From assembly GCA_964344765.1 (NCBI GenBank), contig CAYFOM010000002.1:92053-156052 (forward strand): a stretch of DNA of 64,000 nt, read 5' to 3'. The notes under the pieces were generated by a model, which saw nothing but the letters and a program-made list of their open reading frames with translations, did not search any database and had not been told where the DNA came from. The stretch comes from JACNIZ01 sp964344765 (GTDB lineage: Bacteria > Planctomycetota > UBA1135). The position numbers and the translations under genes were made by a program. Of this stretch, positions 1 to 7,704 are shown one piece after another. Positions within the stretch are counted from its first letter, which is position 1. Every line of letters starts with the position of its first letter.

Positions 1-39
1 CTGTCGTCGGCGGTGGCGACGCTGACTATTCAACCGTAA
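1..39 (+). CDS. possible C-terminal end of a gene entering from the left
   Basis: The first 39 bases read as 12 sense codons followed by TAA, ending in the peptide ATLTIQP. This would be the tail of a plus-strand gene converging on the histidine kinase that ends at 60. Only codon continuity supports it, no family can be assigned, and chance openness over 12 codons is quite possible. Confidence 0.3.
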   Translation: MSSAVATLTIQP

Positions 40-59
40 GGCAGGTTGCTTAGCTCGAT

Positions 60-2147
60 TTAAGCCGCCGCTTGGCGCAAGTATTTGCGCAACATGCCTT
101 CAAAAACAGTGCGGTCAATGGGTTTGGATAAATAGTTGTCCATGCCGGCGTTGATGCAAGTCTCGCGGTCGCCGACCATCGCATTTGCGGTCATGGCCAA
201 AATTGGAACTTGGCATTGCGGCGCCGGCAGCAAACGAATCTGGCGAGTGGCTTCGTAGCCATCCATCAGCGGCATTTGGCAATCCATCAACACCAATCCA
301 TAACTGCGCTCGGCGACCGCCTCGACGGCAAGTTTGCCGTTGACGACATGGTCCACCTCAATGCCCATTTTATTCAGCAGGCGGATTGCCAGCTTGGCAT
401 TGACCATGTTGTCTTCGGCCAACAACACGCGTCCACGAGTTGCTGGTTCCTCGCACTTGGGTTGGTCGCGCTTGCCAATCGACGGAGTAACTTCGTGTTG
501 ACTCCACAGTCGCTGGAACGCTAACGCCAACTTGCTCGGCCGCAACGGCAACAGCAATCGGTGTCGGCAATTTTGACGCCGCGCCCACGCCCGTACTTCT
601 TCGTTATTGCTGTGTAGCAAAATGGCATTGCGCCGCTGGCCCATTTCATTCAGGCTCTGCTCTGCCGCCGACGGCCCTTGTTCCATCGAGATCAACACCG
701 CGTCGGCGCGATCGTAGCTGACCGGCACCAATTTGATCCCTAAGTCCATCAACGTGCGCCGCACCACCTCTTCGGTGGTGGGGTGGAAATTCAACAGCGC
801 GACCTTGCGGCCATGGAACCGCGTCGATGTTGCTTGGACTGCTGAATTGGCCTTCACTGTTTGCGTTACGGCCTCGCGCTGGGCAGCAGCTTCGAGAGGA
901 AGGGTCACGGTAAAGCGAGTGCCTTCGCCCAATTGGCTTTGCACTTCAATTGTGCCGCTCATCGCCACCACTAGATTGCGGGTAATGGCCATGCCCAAGC
1001 CGGTACCGCCGAATTCGCGCGTGGTAGTCGAATCGGCTTGAGTGAATTCCTCGAATAGGGTCGGTAGGAATTCGTCGGCGATGCCGATGCCGGTATCGAT
1101 GATTTCAAAAACCACGTTGTCGTTGTTTTCGTCGGCCTGAGCTTTTAGCACCACTTCGCCTACCTTGGTGAATTTGATCGCATTGCCGGCCAAATTCAAA
1201 AGCACTTGGCGGACGCGGGTGGGGTCGCCGTGAACTTCTTGCGGAAGGGCAGGGTCGATCAAAATATTCCAGGCAATGCCGCCTTCGGTTGCTCGCGGCG
1301 CCAAGCTATCCAACACCTCTTCCAACATTTCCGGCAACGAAAACGAGATGTCTTCCAGAACCAATTGCTCGGCTTCGATCTTCGATAGATCCAAGATGTC
1401 GTTGAGCAATTTGAGCAATGATCCAGCGCAAGTGTGAATGGTTTGAACGGCGTCTTCTTGCTCGGCGTCGAGCTTGGTTTCCAACGTCAGATCGGCCATG
1501 CCCAAAATGCCGTTCATCGGCGTGCGGATTTCATGGCTCATCGTCGCTAGGAAGGCGCTCTTGGCGCGGTTTGCTTTTTCGGCTTCCCGACGCGCCGCCT
1601 GCAAATCAGACTGCGTGGATCGCAGCGCTTTCATCCAAACAATGGTCATGGCAACAAAGAACGCCAACGCCGCGCTATGGCTGAAGGCCGACAGAATGGC
1701 GAGCTCTTTCTCTAATTCCACCGGATGCCACGGTCCGACCTGAGTGTGAGCAACCAGCAAGATGCTGAAGTACAGAATCTCGATCGATGCTACCGCCACC
1801 GCAGCCCGAATACCGAGCATGAAGCCTGCCAACATCGGCACCAATAGCAACCATGGCACTGCTCCGCTTAACGCGCCGCCGGTCATCGCTGTGATCGCCA
1901 TCATCAAGCACAGGAAGTCGGCGATGAAAACCTTGCTCCAGAAGGCGATGCGGCGGTTTTGGCGCACATCGCGCAACCCCCAAATCAACGGCACCTGCGA
2001 GGCCATGCTCAGCACTGCCATCCACCTCAGACCCAAATACCAAGCCAATCCCGAAATAATCGGCACCAGTACAAACAAGCTATACGCGCTGCCAACAATG
2101 ATTTTGGCGCGTTGTGTTTTCAGTAGCTTGTTTTGGCTCTCCCGCAA
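60..2147 (-). CDS. hybrid sensor histidine kinase with receiver domain
   Basis: A membrane sensor kinase that would autophosphorylate on His and pass the phosphate to its own receiver. The first ~175 residues hold about five to six hydrophobic segments and no clear extracellular sensor domain. HisKA follows, with the H-box SHEIRTPMNG (His205), then an HATPase domain with N-box NLAGNAIKF and G-boxes DTGIGI and GGTGLGM. Residues ~445-550 look like a degenerate receiver without a phospho-acceptor Asp. A canonical receiver follows (AEDN, LMDCQMPLMDG with Asp622, TANAM, LSKP). No HPt domain is present, so a separate phosphotransfer partner is likely. The start is TTG; no in-frame ATG precedes the first membrane segment. 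The input signal is unknown. Confidence 0.93.
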   Translation of the reverse strand: MRESQNKLLKTQRAKIIVGSAYSLFVLVPIISGLAWYLGLRWMAVLSMASQVPLIWGLRDVRQNRRIAFWSKVFIADFLCLMMAITAMTGGALSGAVPWLLLVPMLAGFMLGIRAAVAVASIEILYFSILLVAHTQVGPWHPVELEKELAILSAFSHSAALAFFVAMTIVWMKALRSTQSDLQAARREAEKANRAKSAFLATMSHEIRTPMNGILGMADLTLETKLDAEQEDAVQTIHTCAGSLLKLLNDILDLSKIEAEQLVLEDISFSLPEMLEEVLDSLAPRATEGGIAWNILIDPALPQEVHGDPTRVRQVLLNLAGNAIKFTKVGEVVLKAQADENNDNVVFEIIDTGIGIADEFLPTLFEEFTQADSTTTREFGGTGLGMAITRNLVVAMSGTIEVQSQLGEGTRFTVTLPLEAAAQREAVTQTVKANSAVQATSTRFHGRKVALLNFHPTTEEVVRRTLMDLGIKLVPVSYDRADAVLISMEQGPSAAEQSLNEMGQRRNAILLHSNNEEVRAWARRQNCRHRLLLPLRPSKLALAFQRLWSQHEVTPSIGKRDQPKCEEPATRGRVLLAEDNMVNAKLAIRLLNKMGIEVDHVVNGKLAVEAVAERSYGLVLMDCQMPLMDGYEATRQIRLLPAPQCQVPILAMTANAMVGDRETCINAGMDNYLSKPIDRTVFEGMLRKYLRQAAA

Positions 2148-2184
2148 GAGTACCTCAAATAGGGATACCCTGTTCTATCGGGAA

Positions 2185-2805
2185 TTATTCCGCCGGCTCT
2201 GAAGTCGGTAGGCCGCGGGTGCGCCAGGCCAACCACGCGGTTTGGCATAAGCCGCCAGTTACAAAGATGCTTAGGGCGACGTAAATGCCCGGCCACGGGC
2301 TGATTTTTGCTGCCGTGGTCAGGCCGATGACGGCGATAATGACGTACAGCGTTACCGCCTCGGTGATTCCTCGTGTGCGATGGGCGTGCACGAGTCGTCC
2401 GCCGAACCAGCTTTGCAGCACTTGGTAGGCGGGCATCAAGACGCCGATCATGACTGCGGCGGTACAAAAGCGCACCAACTCGGGGTCGAGGTCGGAGATG
2501 GTGTCGAACCAAAAGTTGGATAGCGGAGTCGCTGCAAAGAGCAGTAAGAAACCGGATGTCGACCCGGCCAGGATCCAGGAGAAGCGGCGCAGCGCTGCAT
2601 ATGCGCCCGGCTTGCCGAGTAGTGCAACGACCACTTCATTGAGGGCGAAGCCGGTGCTGCGGATTAGAAATAGCAAACCGTGAACAACCGGCCACGCCGC
2701 CAGCGATTCCATCGCGTTGGGCATGCGGCTCATCGCTGCCGAACCGGTGGGTCGACGGATGGGTTGGGAACGAGTCGATCTTGAATCACCGGGCGTGTAA
2801 TCCAA
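2185..2805 (-). CDS. C-terminal half of a split multi-pass membrane protein (MATE/MOP-like)
   Basis: 206 codons rich in hydrophobic segments (about five to six TM helices), with RPTGSAAMSRMPNAMESLA at the start of the homologous part and a polar, non-membrane N-terminus. It overlaps the 260-codon frame upstream by 76 nt in a different frame. That upstream frame also carries about six TM segments and stops just where this half begins, so the pair probably makes one ~430-residue transporter-like protein broken by a one-base shift. The resemblance to flippase/MATE-type exporters rests on the two-times-six TM layout only. The C-terminus ends just before the histidine kinase start. Confidence 0.55.
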   Translation of the reverse strand: MDYTPGDSRSTRSQPIRRPTGSAAMSRMPNAMESLAAWPVVHGLLFLIRSTGFALNEVVVALLGKPGAYAALRRFSWILAGSTSGFLLLFAATPLSNFWFDTISDLDPELVRFCTAAVMIGVLMPAYQVLQSWFGGRLVHAHRTRGITEAVTLYVIIAVIGLTTAAKISPWPGIYVALSIFVTGGLCQTAWLAWRTRGLPTSEPAE

Positions 2806-3512
2806 CCGATGAAGGCAGCTTCCGAGATCACGGCAATGGAAACTGCGGCCGCACCAACGGCCACACCGGGAATGGGCAGGACTTCGAAATACGCAAGTGC
2901 ACTGCCGACGGCTAGCGAAACCGTTAACGCGACCAGGCGAATGGCGGTGCCGACGCCGACCAACTTGGAACGTTCAAAGCGGATCAGCACACCTTGGTAA
3001 AAGCGTCGGTAGGCGATGGATGCGGTCCATGGCGTTAACAACTGCAAGCCCAAGCGCCCGGGCTCGACGATTTCTTGCGGAACACCAAGCAGCGTGTTGG
3101 CGATGAAATCGTAAGCGGGGCTGAAGGCGATGGCCAAGTGCAATACCGTCAGCGCACCGGCCGACACGTACATGAAGCGCCGCACCTTGCGGAACGAATC
3201 CATGTCGCCGCATAACGCGGTCGACGCGGCCAGCAGTTGAATGATCGGGCCTTCGATCACCAGCGCAATGGCGAAGGCAACACTGCCATATGCTGCAAGT
3301 TGGATGTCTTCGGCGGGCAGGCGCGCAACGAACGCCGTCAGCATCGGGATTTCGATGCCCATTAGCATCCAGCTCGCTGCAAGCGGCAGCCACAGGCGGA
3401 AAACACGGCCGACAGTGACCGTGGATTCGCTGTCGATGGAGGTAGTTGGGGCGGTGTTCAGCGGACTAACTGCCGGGGAAAAGCAAAACAGGTGCGGCCC
3501 GCGTGGGGCCAC
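2730..3512 (-). CDS. N-terminal half of a split multi-pass membrane protein (MATE/MOP-like)
   Basis: Up to 260 codons, opening with FRLWLPLAASWMLMGIE and carrying about six hydrophobic segments, ending in the polar tail VDPPVRQR. It looks like the first half of a transporter-like protein whose second half lies in another frame at 2185-2805; rejoining needs a -1 shift near 2740-2760. The annotated GTG start at 3512 lies inside the terminator hairpin of the upstream gene, so its first ~13 codons are probably not translated. The true start is unclear, because no ATG lies between the hairpin and the first TM segment. Function is not recognised beyond an exporter/flippase-like architecture. Confidence 0.55.
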   Translation of the reverse strand: MAPRGPHLFCFSPAVSPLNTAPTTSIDSESTVTVGRVFRLWLPLAASWMLMGIEIPMLTAFVARLPAEDIQLAAYGSVAFAIALVIEGPIIQLLAASTALCGDMDSFRKVRRFMYVSAGALTVLHLAIAFSPAYDFIANTLLGVPQEIVEPGRLGLQLLTPWTASIAYRRFYQGVLIRFERSKLVGVGTAIRLVALTVSLAVGSALAYFEVLPIPGVAVGAAAVSIAVISEAAFIGWITRPVIQDRLVPNPSVDPPVRQR

Positions 3513-3516
3513 ACCT
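3479..3516 (-). terminator. intrinsic terminator of the FG-GAP gene
   Basis: On the minus strand, about 20 nt after the FG-GAP stop codon, an 11-bp stem (3506-3516 with 3490-3500, one G-U pair) closes a 5-nt loop CACGC and is followed by GTTTTGCTTTT. This is a strong rho-independent terminator. It covers the nominal GTG start of the next gene. Confidence 0.85.
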
Positions 3517-3536
3517 GCTGGGCGGAGCGGGCTTGC

Positions 3537-5264
3537 TTAAGGCAGCACGAACAAGGTGGTACGACCCGAAGAGTGGGTCACCGCTTGCGTTCCATCCACC
3601 GTTACCGCAGCGCAGTAAGCTTCCATGCCGACGGTGCTCGGCGGCAGGTTGGTTTGCGTGATGTTGGCGGCTGCCTGACCAGCGGCGTCGAGTATACCGG
3701 TCATGCCGGTATGGCTGCTGAGGAAGTTGTAATCACCGCCAACGGTGCGCCAGAACAGTGTGCCCGGCGACAGCGGAATACCGACGTTGTTGGCGTAGAA
3801 CGGACCCTTGCCCAAGCTGAACAAGATGACGTAGTTCTGACTGGCTGCCGCATCGGGGAAATCGATGGCGAAGTTGATGATGCCGCCGGTGCTCGCCGAA
3901 ATCTCGCGGTTATCGGCAGTCATGTACGAGTCGTACTCCAACTGGTTAATCCGACCGTAACGAGGCTCGGTCTGCGAAGGACGCCATTCCGGCGATGCGA
4001 CGAAGAATTCGCCGTAGCCGTCGCCGTCGGTGTCGCCGAGAATTTCCAGCTCGGCGCCCAAGCGCTCGCGAGTGCCGCCACCGGTGAAGCGCAGTAACAG
4101 GTCATTGCCACGGCCGCTGTAAACGTAAACCGCACCAGCAACGGTGTCCGGTACACCGGACAAGTCCTTGACGTGGGCACCCACAATTACGTCATTGACG
4201 CCATCAGCGTTGACGTCGAGGTTGCCGGCGATGGAGCCGCCGAACTTGTCGCCTTCATCTTCGCCGACCCAGCGACGCAATAGGCTGCCGGTTAAACCGT
4301 CGTACATGTAAACACCGCCACACTCGGCACCGATCAGCGGCTCGGTGTGCTCTTGAGCGGCCACCATGAAATTCGGAACTCCATCATTGTTGACGTCGCC
4401 GGTTTCGCAAACGTTCGAGCCGAAGAAGCCGGCAGCGCTTTCGCCGGTAACGAAAAGTATGGGCGAGCCGGTTGCACCGGAGTACACCCAGGCACGGCCT
4501 ACATCCAAGTCCACACCCACGTCGGTGCCCTTGGCGCCAATTACCAAATCGTCTACGCCGTCACTGTCGACATCGCCAATAACCGCGATCGACGAGCCGA
4601 AGCGCGACTCTGCTTCCGGACCTTCGATGCGCATCAGCTCATTCGAGGTAATGCCATCAAAGATGTAAACGCGGCCGCCGTCGACGTGCACAGGGCCGTC
4701 CGCCATGTCGGCGCCCACTGCCAATTCGTCGAAGCCGTCGCCGTTCATGTCGGGAATCCGCATCAGCGATACGCCGAAGTTGTCCCACGGTGCCTCGCCG
4801 TAAATCATCGTGTAGTTCGACGGGTTTTCACCATCGAAGATGTACACCGCACCGGCGTAAGAGTTGCCACCCGGGTCGTAACCGGGAGCGGAGGCGACGA
4901 ATTCGGAATAACCGTCGCCGTCGGTGTCGCCCATCGACACGATCTCTTTGCCGAAACGGTCGCCGGCAAATTCACCGTTGATCAGCCAGATTTTGGTTCG
5001 CAGGTCGCCGTCGTACAAGTAGACGCCGCCGGCACCATTCGCTTTACCGGGAGTGGTGATCAGGATGTCATCAATACCATCCTGGTTCATGTCGCCATTC
5101 ATAGCCATGGCCAGGCCGAAACCGATTTCACCGTACTCGCCTTGCATTTCGCGAGTGAAGTCCCACTGTCCGCCGGGGTCGCCGGAATTGGACTGAGCGG
5201 GGGTCGGTGCTGAGAGGAAGGCCGCCGAAAGACAGGTCGACAGCAAGATGGGAGCGTTAATCAT
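3537..5264 (-). CDS. secreted FG-GAP (integrin alpha-like) repeat protein
   Basis: 575 residues with an N-terminal signal peptide (MINAPILLSTCLSAAF, probable cleavage near PAQS). At least seven FG-GAP blades follow, each with a calcium-loop motif of the D-x-D/N-x-D-G type: DMNQDGIDD, DTDGDGYSE, DMNGDGFDE, DVDSDGVDD, DVNNDGVPN, DVNADGVND, DTDGDGYGE. Together they should fold as a Ca-binding seven-bladed propeller. The last ~140 residues form a separate beta-rich domain (GPFYANNVG, LSPGTLFWRT). Such proteins are abundant in planctomycetes and have no defined biochemical role; cell-surface or extracellular binding is the usual guess. ATG start; monocistronic, with its own terminator. Confidence 0.88.
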   Translation of the reverse strand: MINAPILLSTCLSAAFLSAPTPAQSNSGDPGGQWDFTREMQGEYGEIGFGLAMAMNGDMNQDGIDDILITTPGKANGAGGVYLYDGDLRTKIWLINGEFAGDRFGKEIVSMGDTDGDGYSEFVASAPGYDPGGNSYAGAVYIFDGENPSNYTMIYGEAPWDNFGVSLMRIPDMNGDGFDELAVGADMADGPVHVDGGRVYIFDGITSNELMRIEGPEAESRFGSSIAVIGDVDSDGVDDLVIGAKGTDVGVDLDVGRAWVYSGATGSPILFVTGESAAGFFGSNVCETGDVNNDGVPNFMVAAQEHTEPLIGAECGGVYMYDGLTGSLLRRWVGEDEGDKFGGSIAGNLDVNADGVNDVIVGAHVKDLSGVPDTVAGAVYVYSGRGNDLLLRFTGGGTRERLGAELEILGDTDGDGYGEFFVASPEWRPSQTEPRYGRINQLEYDSYMTADNREISASTGGIINFAIDFPDAAASQNYVILFSLGKGPFYANNVGIPLSPGTLFWRTVGGDYNFLSSHTGMTGILDAAGQAAANITQTNLPPSTVGMEAYCAAVTVDGTQAVTHSSGRTTLFVLP

Positions 5265-5337
5265 GGAAGAAACAGGGAGACGTGGTTGGGTTGGCGGAAG
5301 TGTACCCCAGGAATGTTTTTAGGACTTTGTATTCCTC

Positions 5338-5373
5338 AAAAACAGCCCTGGGACCGGGCGCACCGCTGTTTTT
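5338..5373 (-). terminator. terminator after the DUF1080 gene (may act on both strands)
   Basis: A perfect 9-bp inverted repeat, AAAAACAGC at 5338-5346 and GCTGTTTTT at 5365-5373, with an 18-nt GC-rich loop that can itself pair (CCCGG/CCAGG region). The U-run is present reading either way. It lies in the 148-nt gap between the DUF1080 stop and the FG-GAP start, which otherwise shows nothing recognisable. Confidence 0.7.
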
Positions 5374-5412
5374 CCGACGGGGACGATTAACCTAAAGTTC
5401 CCCAAATTCTGC

Positions 5413-6204
5413 TTATAACTCCCTTACCCAGATATTCCGGTAGCTCACCGGATTTCCATGATCTTGCAACTTAATCGGCAGTTTGTCGGCGTGTGCGGAG
5501 TACTTGGGCAGGGACCGGTGAGCGGTCGGGCCGAGCAATTTTTCGTCGTGATGCATCAAAACGCCGTTGTGGAAGACCGTAAGCCTCGCTGGGCTAAGAA
5601 CTTCTCCCTTTTCGCCGAAGCGCGGTGCAATGAAGACGATGTCGTAGCTCTGCCACTCGCCGGCGGGTCGGCAGGCGTTGACCAGCGGCGGCTTTTGGCC
5701 GTACAGGGATGCCGCTTGGCCGTCGGCGTAAGTTCTGTTTTGATAGCTGTTTAGGACTTGGACCTCGTAGCGCTCCATGAAGAAAACACCGCTATTGCCC
5801 TTGCCTTGCGAGCTGGCTTTGGGCTCGTGAGGGGTGCGCCATTCCAGGTGCAGCTGCACATCCCGAAATCCTTGCTTGCTGGTAATAGTCCCGGTGCCAT
5901 TGACCGTCATCGCGCCGTCGGCAACCAACCACTTACCTCCGGTCCATTGCGATAAGTCCGTACCATCAAACAAGATGACGGCATCCGAAGGCGGCGCAAC
6001 AATCATGTCTGCCGACGATTTCCCAGGCGTTACCACCTCCGGCACCGGTCGGTGCTTGTCGTGAACCCGCCATTTGGAGTCGGGCAGCTGCGGCGTGTCG
6101 GTGTAACCGACAGGACCCTGCTGTTGCTGGGCGGTGGGCTGCAGGGCCCAACCGAGCCCGGCGATGGATGCAATGCTGAGGAGGAGGCCGATTTGGGTTC
6201 GCAT
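5413..6204 (-). CDS. secreted DUF1080 (3-keto-disaccharide hydrolase-like) protein
   Basis: 263 residues with an N-terminal signal sequence (LLLSIASIAGLGWAL) and one DUF1080 domain from about residue 75 to the end. Family landmarks are FDGTDLSQW, DVQLHLEWRTP, GNSGVFF, YEVQVLNSY, GEWQSYDI and the C-terminal PIKLQDHGNPVSYRNIWVRE. The fold is a concanavalin-like lectin/glucanase sandwich. Some family members hydrolyse 3-keto-glycosides, but most, especially in Planctomycetota and Bacteroidota, are untested. ATG start at 6204; a separate terminator lies downstream, so it appears to be its own unit. Confidence 0.85.
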   Translation of the reverse strand: MRTQIGLLLSIASIAGLGWALQPTAQQQQGPVGYTDTPQLPDSKWRVHDKHRPVPEVVTPGKSSADMIVAPPSDAVILFDGTDLSQWTGGKWLVADGAMTVNGTGTITSKQGFRDVQLHLEWRTPHEPKASSQGKGNSGVFFMERYEVQVLNSYQNRTYADGQAASLYGQKPPLVNACRPAGEWQSYDIVFIAPRFGEKGEVLSPARLTVFHNGVLMHHDEKLLGPTAHRSLPKYSAHADKLPIKLQDHGNPVSYRNIWVREL

Positions 6205-6245
6205 ACCCCGTTATAGAGCACCCGCGAACCCCAGTCTTGCGGCGA

Positions 6246-7301
6246 TTATTCGCTGCCGGCCAGCAGCAACGCGGCTTTGACCGTGTTGGCTAAGTATTGC
6301 ACCTCTTCGTCGCGGCTTTGCGGGCTCCACAAATCGGCGTCGACGCGGAATAGCGGAACTGCGCCGAAATCAGCCATGCGGCTTTCCAACGCCGGGCGCA
6401 GCTTGCCGCCCAGGGCGGGCGAATCCATCGTGTGGCACGAGCGGCAGGTGGATTTGGCCATTTCGCCACCGGCCAGCAAGCGCACCTTGGCGGCGTCGCC
6501 TTCTTGAGCGGCCACAATCGCGCGATCGAGCAAGTCCTCGGCGTCGGCGACGATGTCGGCGTACTCGGAGGCGGCTTCACGGCCGATGATCGAGCTTAGC
6601 TCGGTGCCGAGGGCGGGCAATTCAGACCATTGATCGCGCCAATCCTTCAACAACGCCGTCGACGGGATCTCGCCGCGGCCGGTCAGCGTGAACACCTGGT
6701 TCAGGCGGGCGCGGCACAAGGCCATGAAGCGTTTTTGCGCATAAAGCTCGGCCGGCCCGGACCGCGATCGCGTCGACGCCGACACTTCCTGCCAATGGCG
6801 ATAGGCTTGCGACGGCGTCAGTAAATCCGCAGTGCTCGATGCGCGCATGCCTTCAAATTGGCTCAGAACTCCGTTCCATAGCGTTTCTCGCTCGCTTTCC
6901 ACTTGCTCGCCGGACAGCCCAACGTGGATCAGCGCCGACTGCGAATCAAAACATAGATAGAGGTGACTGTTGGCTAGCGGCTTGCGCAACGGCATGCGCA
7001 GGATCGTGCTTGGCACCAATTCGCCGGCGTCGCCCCGCAAAGAAGCCCGGAAGGTTTCGATATTCCACAAATCGCTTTGCTTGAGCCCGCTATGGCCGGC
7101 GATATTGCGCTTCTCCAGCGTTTTCCAGCTGCTGTCCTGCGGCTCCATGCTCGAAATCGCCACTCCCAGCGCTGCCGACGCCCGCGCCTGTTCTTGCAGC
7201 GCCAACTCCTCGGCGGTGGGGCCGGACGCACATCCGGCCAGTTGCATGAAGCCAACGGTGAGTGCGGCAACGCAAAGGAGAGCGCGTAGGGGAGTTTTCA
7301 T
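6246..7301 (-). CDS. lipoprotein with a single C-terminal heme-binding CxxCH motif
   Basis: About 351 residues. The chosen ATG at 7301 gives MKTPLRALLCV and a lipobox LAGC, so it should be lipid-anchored facing the periplasm. Longer versions of the frame would read back through the terminator of the upstream gene at 7363-7404 and are rejected. The middle is mostly helical and unrecognised. The C-terminal third has ASEYADIVADAEDLLDRA, then STCRSCHT, a CxxCH heme c attachment site, resembling the cytochrome c'/c-556 arrangement of a helical bundle with a late heme motif. It probably binds one covalent heme. Electron-transfer partners are not evident nearby. Confidence 0.7.
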   Translation of the reverse strand: MKTPLRALLCVAALTVGFMQLAGCASGPTAEELALQEQARASAALGVAISSMEPQDSSWKTLEKRNIAGHSGLKQSDLWNIETFRASLRGDAGELVPSTILRMPLRKPLANSHLYLCFDSQSALIHVGLSGEQVESERETLWNGVLSQFEGMRASSTADLLTPSQAYRHWQEVSASTRSRSGPAELYAQKRFMALCRARLNQVFTLTGRGEIPSTALLKDWRDQWSELPALGTELSSIIGREAASEYADIVADAEDLLDRAIVAAQEGDAAKVRLLAGGEMAKSTCRSCHTMDSPALGGKLRPALESRMADFGAVPLFRVDADLWSPQSRDEEVQYLANTVKAALLLAGSE

Positions 7302-7362
7302 CATTGGGGTAGAGGCAGCGGTGGTGGTCATTGGCATGCGTACGCGGCGAAGGGCTCGCGCA

Positions 7363-7404
7363 TAAAAAAAATCCGCCACCGGCATGGGGGCTGCCGGTGG
7401 CGGG
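7363..7404 (-). terminator. strong intrinsic terminator of the Cys-rich lipoprotein gene
   Basis: A perfect 12-bp stem (7373-7384 with 7392-7403) with a 7-nt loop, followed on the minus strand by a run of eight T. It begins about 13 nt after the stop codon at 7418 and marks the end of that transcript. Confidence 0.9.
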
Positions 7405-7417
7405 AGAGGCTAAGGCA

Positions 7418-7669
7418 TCACTTGGCGCAGGCTTCTTTGCATCCGGGCGATCCTTTGTGCAAGCCGCAGGCATCGCAGGTTGGCGCATCCTTGCAGCACT
7501 CGTCGCTGCCTTTGACTTCGCCGCAGCCGTCGCACAGCATTGCCGGCGCTTCATCGCAGCATGCCGAGGCGCAATCGGTGTCGCAATTTGCCATTTGGCA
7601 AGATGCCAGGAATGGAACGGCCAATAGCAAGGCCGCGAGTACTAACCACTTCTTTAGGTTTGTGTTCAT
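7418..7669 (-). CDS. small cysteine-rich lipoprotein, possibly metal-binding
   Basis: 83 residues. The ATG at 7669 is chosen because GGAG lies 9 nt upstream, whereas an alternative ATG at 7678 abuts it. The signal MNTNLKKWLVLAALLL ends in a lipobox LASC. The mature part has 12 further cysteines in ~55 residues, in patterns such as CDTDC, ACC, CDGC, ECC, CDAC and CKEAC, plus two His/Lys-bearing spacers. This density suggests metal clusters (metallothionein-like) or extensive disulfides in the envelope. No family is recognised. A strong terminator follows, and the arylsulfotransferase-like gene ends 36 nt upstream of its start. Confidence 0.75.
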   Translation of the reverse strand: MNTNLKKWLVLAALLLAVPFLASCQMANCDTDCASACCDEAPAMLCDGCGEVKGSDECCKDAPTCDACGLHKGSPGCKEACAK

Positions 7670-7704
7670 GAGATTCATCTCCACAGAGGGATTGTGGGGT
7701 TGGT

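Noticed and set aside
2730..2805. Programmed -1 ribosomal frameshift in the split transporter gene
   Set aside because: No X-XXY-YYZ slippery heptamer or clear stimulatory hairpin was seen in the overlap, so mutation or error is preferred.
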